A stretch of 64,000 nucleotides of DNA from JAJDTT01 sp022827025 (GTDB taxonomy: Bacteria > Acidobacteriota > UBA6911 > RPQK01 > JAJDTT01). Below, piece by piece: positions 25,988 through 34,701 of the stretch (position 1 is its first letter; every line of letters begins with the position of its first letter). The DNA is taken from NCBI GenBank assembly GCA_965203535.1, contig OZ241897.1:4092001-4156000 (forward strand), read 5' to 3'. Both the position numbers and the translations under genes were made by a program. The notes beneath the pieces are model-generated. The model had not been told where the DNA came from, did no database searches, and was given only the letters and a program-made list of their open reading frames with translations.

Positions 25988-27283
25988 TCAATCGCCTGCC
26001 ACCGACAGGGGCACCACTTCATAGGGAGCCAGGACCAGTTCCTGCTCGCCGTGACGATGTCTGACCGTCACTTGGCGCGTCGCCTTCCGGTTGTTGATGA
26101 CCCAGGCGCCATGACCATCGACCGCCAGCACGTCCACGGCGGCGTGCGGGCCGGTACCGGTGTCCAGCAGCCGGCCCCCGGCCAGTGCTGAGAGTTCCCC
26201 ATGGAGCGACGTCCACGGGCCGTCGGCCAGGGCGATGGCGGCTTCCTCGATGCCGGCCTGGGCGGCGAACTTCACGAATCTGGCCAGCCAGGCGGTCGCG
26301 AAGGCGGTGCCGTTGCGCGGATCGCGCCGGGGACGCGGATAAGGCGAGTCGAACCATACGGGACCTGCATGCAACGTGGCGTCCGGGGCAAATGACCGGA
26401 TCGTCGCCGCCTGATCGAGAATGGCGGGAACGTTCTCCATGAGCGTGTCGTCGTCGTCGAGATGGACCGCTGGATTGAAGGGGATTTCGATCCTGGCCGC
26501 GTTCGCAAAGTCGGTCCGGTTGCGATTGTAGTGGGTGTATTCATGTTCGGCGCCGGTCCGGTCGGTCCGGGTCAGGCGAGGCAGACGCGCGCCGGTGGGG
26601 CCGCCGATGACGATGGGTGGCGTCGGCGGTATTTCTTTCAAGACCTCGGTCGAGGAAGTGTCGACCGAGATCTCGATCCGCTGTCGCCGAAACGCGGCGC
26701 CTTCGACGAAGGCCTTGTAGGAGCTGTCGCCGTAGTTCCGCTGATCCTCCATGTCCATTTGGGTCCCGGGGACTTCGACGGTCACGCCCACCTGCTCCGG
26801 AGTCGTAGTGTGGAGGGAGGTGAAGCCTTTGGCAAACTGGTACGGCGAGATGAGTCGCGGAAACGTTTGGTGGTCCCGCTTGCCGTCCGCGCGTACCGAC
26901 TTGAAGTCGCAGCCGGCGAGGGCCTCGGCGCCGTAGAGCACGCAAATGCCGATGCGCGGATACTCGGCCTCGGCACGCGGTTCCCACTCGGCCTCCAGGG
27001 CGATGGAGCCGTCGGCCCGCCCCTCGATTCGGCCTTGCCAGGCGACGTTCGCGATCTCGTTGACGCAACGCGCCCGGAGCTTGACCGTGAACTCCCCGGC
27101 ACGGTTCCTCACGTCGGTGACCTCGAAGTTGGAAGGCACCGTGTCCCACCGCGCATCGCGGACGGCGAAGTAGACCCGCCGCAGAACCTCACGGCCGTTG
27201 ATGCGCAGATACCGCAGTTCGCCGTCGGCAAGTTTGAGCCGGACGGGCCCCGCGTTCAGGTAACGTGGATCTTCAGCGTTCAT
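25988..27283 (-). CDS. apnL: D-apionate lactonase-like protein
   Basis: The ATG at 27283 gives 431 aa; the frame is open further upstream without support. Recognisable features of the apionate lactonase family are the start GELRYLRINGREVLRRVYFA and VRDARWDTVP, then RIGICVLYG, QTFPRLISPYQFAKGF and MDMEDQRNYGDSSYKAF. ApnL hydrolyses D-apionolactone to D-apionate, an early step in using apiose, a branched plant cell-wall pentose. No other apn gene is recognised next to it, but the SDR immediately upstream on the same strand and the reductase at 22275 could supply the oxidation step. The symbol rests on pattern recognition only. Confidence 0.65.
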   Translation of the reverse strand: MNAEDPRYLNAGPVRLKLADGELRYLRINGREVLRRVYFAVRDARWDTVPSNFEVTDVRNRAGEFTVKLRARCVNEIANVAWQGRIEGRADGSIALEAEWEPRAEAEYPRIGICVLYGAEALAGCDFKSVRADGKRDHQTFPRLISPYQFAKGFTSLHTTTPEQVGVTVEVPGTQMDMEDQRNYGDSSYKAFVEGAAFRRQRIEISVDTSSTEVLKEIPPTPPIVIGGPTGARLPRLTRTDRTGAEHEYTHYNRNRTDFANAARIEIPFNPAVHLDDDDTLMENVPAILDQAATIRSFAPDATLHAGPVWFDSPYPRPRRDPRNGTAFATAWLARFVKFAAQAGIEEAAIALADGPWTSLHGELSALAGGRLLDTGTGPHAAVDVLAVDGHGAWVINNRKATRQVTVRHRHGEQELVLAPYEVVPLSVAGD

Positions 27284-27399
27284 TCCTCGTCCCTCGATCC
27301 CAACCGGGTCCAAGCTGGAGCCACGTCCCTGTGTGAGGCACGGTACGAACGGCTGGAAGCAGCCCGGCCCGATCACGGTTGATTCTTATCGGCTGATCC

Positions 27400-28242
27400 T
27401 CAAACCGCCTCGTCGCGGATCCGCCGCCAGTCGTAGTCGACGGTCCACCCCAGCGCCTCGTGAATGGCCGTGCTCATGTAGGGGCAGGCGTTGCCCTCCA
27501 CGACGTCGTCGATCTCGCGAACCTCCGGGAGAAATTCGGCAATGAGGTCTTGCACCGGAGTCTCCAGGTAGATGTCGGGCGCCGCCACGTTGAAGGGATG
27601 AAATCCTTGGATGTCCGACTCCAGCCAGAGCCGGCAAGCCGTGGCGACGTCGCGGCCGTCGACGTAGTTCCAGAGCACGTCGGTCCCCCGGGCAGGGGTC
27701 TCCAGATGTCCCTTGAACCGCTCCTCGAAGGAGTCCTCGTAAACGATCCGCCCCAGCCGGAAGGCGGCGATGGACATGCCGTGCCAGCGCACGAAGTCCT
27801 CGGCGACCTTTTCCAGCAGAATCTTACCGGACGCGTAGATGTTGTCGGCCCGCAACGGCGACGATTCGGTCACCGGCAGCTTCTGCACCTTCGTCATGCT
27901 CCCGTAGACCTCCATGCTGGAGGCGATCACGACGCGCTTGACGCCGGCGTTGGCGCAAGCCTGAAGGACATTGAAGCCGCCGTTGACTACGTTCTTGAAC
28001 ACCGTCGTGCGCGACCAGAAGGCGTCGCACGGCACGCTGCCCATGTGGATCAATCCGTCCGCTCCGGCGACGACTTCGTTCAGTCCCGGGTCGTCGACCA
28101 GGTCCAACTGCACGTAGGGAAAATCGGTAGGACCCGGCGGCAGCAGGTCCAAGGGAACGACATCGTCGCCGGCCGCCTGCAGGAACCTGACGATGCTCTT
28201 GCCCGTGCCCCCCTTGGCGCCGGTGACCACGATTCGTTTCAT
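27400..28242 (-). CDS. NAD-dependent epimerase/dehydratase (extended SDR)
   Basis: The 280-aa Rossmann-fold protein begins KRIVVTGAKGGTGKSIV with the G-x-x-G-x-x-G nucleotide motif. The active-site Ser-Ser-x..Y-x-x-x-K arrangement is seen as VVIASSMEVYG and YASGK (~residue 139-143). WNYVDGRDVATA is the typical region after the active site. Such proteins oxidise or epimerise nucleotide sugars or, like uronate dehydrogenases of similar size, free sugar acids. It lies directly upstream of the apionate-lactonase-like gene on the same strand (about 115 nt), so an aldose or uronate dehydrogenase producing a lactone is an attractive possibility. Confidence 0.8.
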   Translation of the reverse strand: MKRIVVTGAKGGTGKSIVRFLQAAGDDVVPLDLLPPGPTDFPYVQLDLVDDPGLNEVVAGADGLIHMGSVPCDAFWSRTTVFKNVVNGGFNVLQACANAGVKRVVIASSMEVYGSMTKVQKLPVTESSPLRADNIYASGKILLEKVAEDFVRWHGMSIAAFRLGRIVYEDSFEERFKGHLETPARGTDVLWNYVDGRDVATACRLWLESDIQGFHPFNVAAPDIYLETPVQDLIAEFLPEVREIDDVVEGNACPYMSTAIHEALGWTVDYDWRRIRDEAV

Positions 28243-28409
28243 GTCGAGCGTCTCCCCAACGTCGGCGATGAGTGCACGGAGTTAGCGCGCGATGCCTACT
28301 ATAAGTGTTGTTCTATCAATAATTTATAATGCAGAAGGGACGCGGCCCCATTAGCCAAGAGTGTACCAGAACAAGGTTGATGTTTCACGGTTTGGACAGG
28401 CCTCAAGTC

Positions 28410-28472
28410 ATGGGTCGGTTCGACGACGGCGAGATCACCTCGGACGCCAACAGCGTGCTCTCGGTCACTTGA
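28410..28472 (+). pseudogene. Possible relic of an IS1380-type transposase N-terminus
   Basis: ATG at 28410 reads GRFDDGEITSDANSVLSVT then stops. The F-D-x-G-x-I-(T/S)-S-D sequence resembles the N-terminal signature of IS1380-family transposases. Only about 20 codons remain and no terminal repeats are visible. The rest of the 325-nt gap between the SDR and Phd genes holds nothing recognised. Confidence 0.25.
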
Positions 28473-28567
28473 TGCCCCCGTTCATTCTTGCCTACTTGCC
28501 ACCCGCGGCCTGGCCGTCTCGTCACATGTACTTGAAGATGGTTCGTTCGAGAGTCTAGTTTCTAACC

Positions 28568-28822
28568 ATGATCAAAGCCGACATTGAGGAGGCGAAGGCC
28601 CATCTCTCCCGGTATCTGAAGAGCGTCGAGCGTGGTGAGATAGTGATTCTGTGCCGTCGTAACGTGCCCATTGCCGAGATCCGACCCATTCCAAAGTTAC
28701 CGGCCCAAGAACGTATGATCGGTACCGATCCAGGTCTGAAGGTGTCCGACAGCTTCTTCGAACCGCTTCCGGACGATATCCTCCGGGCCTTCGGGAGTGG
28801 GGAGGAATCGTCAGTGGAATAG
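28568..28822 (+). CDS. Phd/YefM-type antitoxin, orphan
   Basis: An 84-aa protein starting MIKADIEEAKAHLSRYLKSV, then ERGEIVILCRRNVPIAEIRP: the Phd/YefM fold in which the N-terminus binds DNA and the C-terminal tail neutralises a toxin. The GEIVIL..R..PIA pattern is the family hallmark. No PIN, RelE or Doc toxin reads downstream; the next 350 nt contain only short frames. It may have lost its toxin or act in trans. A Doc toxin exists at 57871 but has its own AbrB-type partner. Confidence 0.8.
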   Translation: MIKADIEEAKAHLSRYLKSVERGEIVILCRRNVPIAEIRPIPKLPAQERMIGTDPGLKVSDSFFEPLPDDILRAFGSGEESSVE

Positions 28823-28984
28823 TGACTCGGAGTTGATCACGGAAGAGTAGCTTACCCATTGGGACTGTGCAGAACCCTTTCCAACCCGTCAATCCAACCT
28901 ATCCGCAAGACCGTGTGACTCATCCATGACGCTGAAGAACCACCTCGTAGCTCGTGACTGACTTCATCGGGTGTCCGTCAAAAG

Positions 28985-29020
28985 TGTCCGAAATCGGGAC
29001 AAACTGTCCGATATCGGACA
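28985..29020. promoter_or_regulatory. Tandem TGTCC...GGACA palindromes
   Basis: Site 1, TGTCCGAAATCGGGACA (28985-29001), is imperfect; site 2, TGTCCGATATCGGACA (29005-29020), is a perfect 16-bp palindrome. Their centres are about 20 bp (two helical turns) apart, and a further TGTCCG half-site lies at 28972-28977. This is the arrangement of a cooperative operator. Yet both flanking genes point their 3' ends at it (gap 28823-29175), so no present promoter is obvious; it may control a short unannotated transcript or be left from a lost gene. Confidence 0.55.
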
Positions 29021-29175
29021 CTCCGAACGATTGTTCCGGTCAGTAACGCGGTCAATTATCGGAAATCCGAACCACGATGGTTTCCGCACTCCAGTGTGCT
29101 CTTGCCCGTTGGCGAAGCAGTTCTGGGGGCAGGGATCTCCAGATGCTCCTGCCATGGACACGCCATGGAAGGGCA

Positions 29176-30069
29176 TCATCCGTGAACGTCACCGCTCTTG
29201 GTCGGCGGTTCCGGCTGGTTCCAGGGCATGGTGATCGTCGGTTTGGGATCGTGGTGGTCGCCGCGGGGCGGCTTCGGCGTCGACCCGAATTCTTCGATCC
29301 ACCGCACCAGTTGCCGGGCGGACTCCATGACTGCCCTCTTGCCCTTTTCCCGGGTCGCCAGCGTGGCGTGGCCCAGCACGCCGGTGTCGGAATAGCTGGC
29401 CGTCCAGGAGGTGACGGGCGCCGGTCCGGCAGCCAGAAGATCGGTCCAAAGGAAGTCGGACTCCGCCTTGTTGTATTCGATCTCTCCGTCGGCGATCTTG
29501 TCTTTCCGGACATTTTCCTCGTCGAGATACAGATAAGCCGAGGTTTCCAGCTCTCCCGCGTGAGAGCAACCGCCGGGAAACTTGCTCTCCCTCCACGATT
29601 TGTAGAACTCCTGGTCGATGGTGATCAGGCTCCACCAGCAGACGGCGCTGCATTCCGCATCGGTCTCCAGGTTGATCCGGCGGGAGGCCAGATCCAGATT
29701 GGGCCAGTTGGAGCCGTGTCCATTGAGCAGGATGATCTTCTTGAATCCGTGATAGGCGAGGCTCTTCCCCACATCCATCACCATGCGGATGAAATGGTCG
29801 TAGTGGATGTTGATGGTCCCGGGAAAGTCCATCACGTGGGCCGTATAACCGTGAACGATGGGTGGCATCACCAGCACCCGGTCGGGAATGAGCCGGGCGG
29901 CGTGATGTGCGACGCCGACCGGACAGACCACGTCCACGTCCAGCGGAAGATGGGGGCCGTGCTGTTCGATCGATCCGATGGGCACGACGACGACCTTCCT
30001 GGCTTGGACCGCCTGGTTGATCTCGGGCCACGTCAGCTTTTCGTATTGCCAGGGTTCTCTGGTGGACAT
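29176..30069 (-). CDS. Creatininase-family amidohydrolase
   Basis: The ATG at 30069 is chosen because AAGGAGGT lies 7 nt upstream; 297 aa. Metal-site motifs of the creatininase family are clear: GSIEQHGPHLPLDVD (Glu, His, Asp ligands, ~residue 37-51), LLNGHGSN and the Glu-bearing HAGELETS. The C-terminus (~260 onwards) is Pro/His-rich. Members hydrolyse cyclic or linear amides and lactam-type bonds; in sugar clusters they often act on unknown substrates, so creatinine should not be assumed. It is monocistronic by spacing. Confidence 0.85.
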   Translation of the reverse strand: MSTREPWQYEKLTWPEINQAVQARKVVVVPIGSIEQHGPHLPLDVDVVCPVGVAHHAARLIPDRVLVMPPIVHGYTAHVMDFPGTINIHYDHFIRMVMDVGKSLAYHGFKKIILLNGHGSNWPNLDLASRRINLETDAECSAVCWWSLITIDQEFYKSWRESKFPGGCSHAGELETSAYLYLDEENVRKDKIADGEIEYNKAESDFLWTDLLAAGPAPVTSWTASYSDTGVLGHATLATREKGKRAVMESARQLVRWIEEFGSTPKPPRGDHHDPKPTITMPWNQPEPPTKSGDVHG

Positions 30070-30220
30070 GGGATTACCTCCTTGCTCTGCCGAATATTTC
30101 CGGTCCATAAAATTTGCCACGTCGAAATGGAGACGAGGACCGCGAGCGCGGCGACGCTCACCCTCGCCGGTGGTCTCCGCTTGGATTTCCCTCCCGGGTG
30201 CGGGTCAGGGCCCTCTCAAG

Positions 30221-32908
30221 CTATTCTTCCGGCCCTTCAGGGCAGCCTGACGGGTCAATCACACATGCCGGGGTCGCTCGCCCGGTCTCCTCTCCGTGGA
30301 GCCAAATGAAGAGTGGCGCATTCGGTGCCGGCGGAGGCCAGGGTACGGCAATGCTGAGCGTCTGCTCTTGAGAGCCGGTCGGGGAGGGGATGGCGGTGCT
30401 CACGACCGGACATCCTTCCCTCTCGTTCCAGCCCGTTCTCGCGACCCGATGCAGATGGTCGCCGGTGAGGACACCCTCATACAGCGGTGCGTCCTGGTTC
30501 CCCAAACTACACTCGACTTGACCATCCACCCTTTCGGGTTTCACGGCGAATCTCTCAATCCGTGGGAGCGGGATCACTTTGCCCAAGGCATGGCTGTTCG
30601 ACAATCCTCGGACCCGGTCGTTCAACCTCGCGGTGAGGACGCAGCCGGGGACGTACAGGCCGCCCGGGTCAAGAGAGAGGAACAAGGCGTCGTCGCCCGT
30701 GAGGCTGAGTGCCACCATCCCTTGATTTTGGCCGTCGCCAACGGTCAACGCGGCCTGAAATGGCCTTCCGGCCGGGATACACCCCAACTCGAGGGAAGGC
30801 GGGGAGATCAGGTTCTCTACTTGAATTGAGAAGCCGACATGCACCCCCGTCGGGATTTCACCCGCTTTCAGCCCCGACACGGCACCGGGTGGGAGTCGTC
30901 GTTCATGACCGACGATGCTCGGACGGGGACCCGCGACTTCGACGCATCCTCCTGAGACACTGCGGTCACCCGTGCGGCTGAGCAGTTGCAATTGGAATGG
31001 CAGGCAGTCGCCCTCCTTGACGTCCGACTCGTCATCCAATGAAACCGCCGCAGTCCTCTTGGACTGCAATCCCGCGGAAGGCCAGCTTTCCAAGTCGCAG
31101 ACTCGCGGATCTTCGTGCAGTTCCCAGGTCAGCTTGTCACTGCTGATTCCACAGACCCAATCAAGACCGGTCCCCTGCAGCGCCAGTGTGCCTGGTGCCC
31201 CGCTTCCGCGGTTGATCCTGAATGGCCCGTTCAGAATCTTGGGGCCGGGGGGATAAATTGTCAGGTCGGTGTTCGTGGTTGTTTTGCCGAATGAAGCAAT
31301 TGTCAACTGGTAGAAGCCGGCGGCGAGTTCGCTGGTATCCAGATCGATGGCCAATTTGGTTTGCTTTCCGGAATCCGAGTCCCGGTTGGACAACCGAAAA
31401 TGGAGCCGCCTGTCTGGCGTGGAGCTGGATTTCCGGTTGCCTGCGCTTGGACGCTTCCAGGACCTGAGCGGAACCGTTGCCTGCTCCCATCCCGTATCAG
31501 GGGCCCTATGGAGTTCCACCTTTTCGACGAACTGGAAATCATTGGCTTCCAACTCGACGCGAGCCGGTCCCCTCCCTGCAATCAGCGGATTCTCAAGACG
31601 GACCTTCACGTCCCCTGATGCCACGGAATGGAGTCGAAACTCGCCCGTCTTCAATGGATCGCTGTCCCAATCCCAGGCGGCTTGGAGAGCGTAACGTCCT
31701 TCGTTCGGAAGCTCCGGCATGCCCATCTTCCGCTCCCAGTTCAGCTTCAGGGTGTCCAGCGACACGCGTGAAACCGAAATCTGTTCAAAGATCTGGTTCG
31801 TTTCGGTGTTGACCAGCTTCCAGGCATGGGCCCGGTGCAGTTGAGGGATGCTGCGTTCCAGGCGCAGCGAGGCGTCCCGGCCAATCGGCAGGTGCTGGTT
31901 CGATTCAATCTTCACCGGCTGGGGTTTCTCCACGGAGGTGAGAATCGCTCCGAGGTAGACGGTGTCGTGAGGTTTGCCGGCGGCGGACAGTGAATACAGT
32001 GTGATGTTGTCGGGATCCTCCTTCCGGATCAGGACGGGCTCAACGTCGTAGGTCTTTTTGAATGGAACCGCAACACTCGTGGCTAAAGTCGTCAGTCCCT
32101 TGATAATCGAAGCGAACGGCACACCGACCGATGCAGCGGTTCCGGCGATGTTCCCGACGGAACGCGCCACTCTCCCCAAGTTGCTGCTTTGCTGCGAATC
32201 GCTCGCGTGGTCGTCCATCAGGGCCGGGGTCACGGCGCGCACCAGGTGGTTCAACCGCACGACGGTCGGATCTCCCTTGTCCAGGCGGCTCGCGTCGAAC
32301 CGATACCGGGAGGCGAATTCGTCCAACAGGGCAACCAGGGGTTCCTCATTCCGGGATTCTTCCCAAGAGGCCACCGCCTTGTTGATCGTATCCTCCTCTG
32401 CCTTCAGATCGGCAAAATTGGCGAGTTGAGTGATGAAGTGCAGATAGTCCGGGTCGCTCAGCGCGCTCCGGATTTTCTTGCTGATATCGTCGCTCCATTT
32501 CTTGTGACTGAAAACCACTCCCAAAATCCTGATGCCGCCATTATCGGAAATCTGCCAATCAGGATGGACGGGCGCCCCGTTGTCGTCATAGACACCGTTT
32601 TGGCCCAGCTCCACAAGCTTGGGAGATAATGCGTAGAAAGCGACCCAGGCGTTCTTCCGGTCTTCCTTTTTCTGGTCAATATAATTCTCCAACTTGGCCA
32701 GGACGATGGTCTGGCCTCCCATGAGTTGATTCACTCCTGTCAGGGGAAGAGGCATCCTGTCGCCGGTGCCTTGTTGTTGCAACTGGTTCACGACAAACCG
32801 GAATCTGCCCAGCAGATTGCTGGCTTGCGGTTCCTGTGCGACTGCCTGTTGACACACGGCCAAGGCCAAAACCAGTCCTGTCCCCAAAGTCTTATGGATC
32901 ACTGTCAT
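30221..32908 (-). CDS. Large secreted protein of unknown function
   Basis: An 895-aa protein with a signal peptide (TLGTGLVLALAVCQQAVA|QEP). Residues ~30-260 look helical and charged; ~230-270 holds a small-residue helix (GNIAGTAASVGVPFASIIKG) that could insert in a membrane. From ~300 the sequence turns into successive beta-rich segments with patterns such as GFYQLTIASFGKT and APGTLALQGTGLDWVCG that resemble immunoglobulin-like or IPT-like folds. Cysteines are concentrated in the C-terminal half, consistent with an exported, disulphide-bonded protein. I recognise no enzyme motif. It is divergent from the SSS symporter gene. Confidence 0.65.
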   Translation of the reverse strand: MTVIHKTLGTGLVLALAVCQQAVAQEPQASNLLGRFRFVVNQLQQQGTGDRMPLPLTGVNQLMGGQTIVLAKLENYIDQKKEDRKNAWVAFYALSPKLVELGQNGVYDDNGAPVHPDWQISDNGGIRILGVVFSHKKWSDDISKKIRSALSDPDYLHFITQLANFADLKAEEDTINKAVASWEESRNEEPLVALLDEFASRYRFDASRLDKGDPTVVRLNHLVRAVTPALMDDHASDSQQSSNLGRVARSVGNIAGTAASVGVPFASIIKGLTTLATSVAVPFKKTYDVEPVLIRKEDPDNITLYSLSAAGKPHDTVYLGAILTSVEKPQPVKIESNQHLPIGRDASLRLERSIPQLHRAHAWKLVNTETNQIFEQISVSRVSLDTLKLNWERKMGMPELPNEGRYALQAAWDWDSDPLKTGEFRLHSVASGDVKVRLENPLIAGRGPARVELEANDFQFVEKVELHRAPDTGWEQATVPLRSWKRPSAGNRKSSSTPDRRLHFRLSNRDSDSGKQTKLAIDLDTSELAAGFYQLTIASFGKTTTNTDLTIYPPGPKILNGPFRINRGSGAPGTLALQGTGLDWVCGISSDKLTWELHEDPRVCDLESWPSAGLQSKRTAAVSLDDESDVKEGDCLPFQLQLLSRTGDRSVSGGCVEVAGPRPSIVGHERRLPPGAVSGLKAGEIPTGVHVGFSIQVENLISPPSLELGCIPAGRPFQAALTVGDGQNQGMVALSLTGDDALFLSLDPGGLYVPGCVLTARLNDRVRGLSNSHALGKVIPLPRIERFAVKPERVDGQVECSLGNQDAPLYEGVLTGDHLHRVARTGWNEREGCPVVSTAIPSPTGSQEQTLSIAVPWPPPAPNAPLFIWLHGEETGRATPACVIDPSGCPEGPEE

Positions 32909-33065
32909 GTCAGCCTCCAGCTACATCTTCTTCATGGGGAGGAAGTGTATCCCATCCCCTCGGTCCTGTTTGCCGCGTAGAACTGTTATGTTCGATGCAG
33001 TATCAGGAGCTGGGGACGACGCCTGACGACGTCCTGCCGCGGCATCCGCAAGGCGAAACCCGGAC

Positions 33066-34652
33066 ATGAATACGACGGATCTGGCCATCATCCTGGCATC
33101 GCTTGTGATGGTGGTCACGGTCGGCCTGTGGGCGTCGCGACGGCAGGGCAGGAGCGCGCGGGACTATTTTCTCGCCTCTCGGCAATTGCCCTGGTGGATC
33201 ATCGGCGCCGCTTTCGTCTCCACCAGCGTCTCCAGCGAGCAGATCGTGGGGACCGTGGGGATCGCCTACGAGACCGGCATGGGCGTGACCAATTGGGAGT
33301 GGTTCATCCTCCCCCAGTACACGCTGCTCATGCTCTTCTTCATCCCGCTGTATCTCAGGAATCGCATCACGACGGTGCCGGAGCTGCTGGCGCGACGATA
33401 CGGCCCCCTCTGCGGAAACATCTACAGTTGGGCGACGCTGGTGGCGTACGTCTTCATCTTCCTGGTCCCGGTTCTGTACGGCGGAAGCCTGGTCCTGTCC
33501 CAATTGACCGGGTTCGGATTCTCCGTCGTGCTCTGGGTCACCGTCGCCCTGGTGGCCCTCTACACGGCCAAGGGCGGCCTCAAGGCCGTGGTGTGGACCG
33601 ATGCGGTCCAGTGCGTGATGCTGGTGGGCGGAGGTCTGGTCCTCTTCTTTGTCGCCTTGTCCCAGATCGAAGGGGGCTGGAGCGCCATGGTGGAGGCCAA
33701 TCCCGACCGCTTCCATCTGTACCGTCCCGCCGGCGACGAAACCGCGCCTTTCCTGGGGATGATCGCAGCGTCCTTCGGCGTCTTCCTCTGGTACCAGGGT
33801 TGCAATCAGGTCATGATCCAGCGGGTGCTGGGCGCCAGGTCCACCTGGGACGGCCTGATGGGCATCGTCTTCGCGGGATTCATCAATCTTCTCCGCCCGC
33901 TGGTGACCTGTTTTCTCGGATTCGTCGTCTACCACTGGATCCACGAGATGCGCCGGGCCGAGCCGCTGGAAAACAGCGATCTGGCCTTCTCCTTCGCCCT
34001 CGACACCCTGACCCCCGACTGGGGACTGCGGGGCATCGTGGTGACCGGATTCCTGGCGGCCATCATGTCGACGACCAGCGCACTGGCGAACTCCACGGCG
34101 ACCATCTTCTCCCTGGACGTCTACAAGAAGCTGATCCATCCTGCGGCCGGCGACGCGAGAGTGGTTCTCGTCGGGCGGGCGGCTTCCGTCACCGCGCTGG
34201 TTGCGGCGGCTTTGCTGGCGCCGGTCGTCGAGTCGGCCGGGGGAATCTTCCGGTACTTTCAAACCGGAGTGACCTATCTGTCCGTACCCTTCATCACGGT
34301 CATCCTGTTCGGTTTCTTCTGGAAGCGGGCCAACTACGCGGCCGGCGTCTTCGGTCTCACCGCCGGGCTGGCGATTCCGGTCCTGGTGGCGGTGAGCCTG
34401 CCCCGGTTCGAAATCGAGCTGCATTGGCTCTACAACGGCTTCATCGCCCAGGTGCTGATCTCCATCGGATTCGTGATCGTCGCGCTGAGCACAGCGCCTC
34501 CCGACCCGGTTTCAGTGAAGACGTTTATCTGGTCGCCGCGGCTGCTGGCGCAGTACGATGAAGGACGGCGGCGGCCGATCTACCTGCGGGTCTCGTTCTG
34601 GTGGGGGATCTACGCCATCGTGTGGTTCTATCTGTATTGGAAATTTTGGTAG
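33066..34652 (+). CDS. Sodium:solute symporter (SSS family)
   Basis: A 528-aa membrane protein with about 13 hydrophobic segments. SSS/SGLT-type features include ARDYFLASRQLPWWIIGAAF then STSVSSEQIVG in the first helices, YTAKGGLKAVVWTDAVQ (the family GG(L/M)KAVxWTD signature, ~residue 168-184) and MSTTSALANSTATIFSLD, where Ser/Thr residues line the sodium site. SSS transporters import sugars, organic acids or similar solutes with Na+. With sugar-acid dehydratases nearby, a sugar or uronate import role is plausible. The upstream 157-nt region is shared with the divergent secreted protein. Confidence 0.9.
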   Translation: MNTTDLAIILASLVMVVTVGLWASRRQGRSARDYFLASRQLPWWIIGAAFVSTSVSSEQIVGTVGIAYETGMGVTNWEWFILPQYTLLMLFFIPLYLRNRITTVPELLARRYGPLCGNIYSWATLVAYVFIFLVPVLYGGSLVLSQLTGFGFSVVLWVTVALVALYTAKGGLKAVVWTDAVQCVMLVGGGLVLFFVALSQIEGGWSAMVEANPDRFHLYRPAGDETAPFLGMIAASFGVFLWYQGCNQVMIQRVLGARSTWDGLMGIVFAGFINLLRPLVTCFLGFVVYHWIHEMRRAEPLENSDLAFSFALDTLTPDWGLRGIVVTGFLAAIMSTTSALANSTATIFSLDVYKKLIHPAAGDARVVLVGRAASVTALVAAALLAPVVESAGGIFRYFQTGVTYLSVPFITVILFGFFWKRANYAAGVFGLTAGLAIPVLVAVSLPRFEIELHWLYNGFIAQVLISIGFVIVALSTAPPDPVSVKTFIWSPRLLAQYDEGRRRPIYLRVSFWWGIYAIVWFYLYWKFW

Positions 34653-34701
34653 CGTGCCGACCCGTCTTTCGCCACGCTCGCGGGACTGACGAAGAAAAAA
34701 C

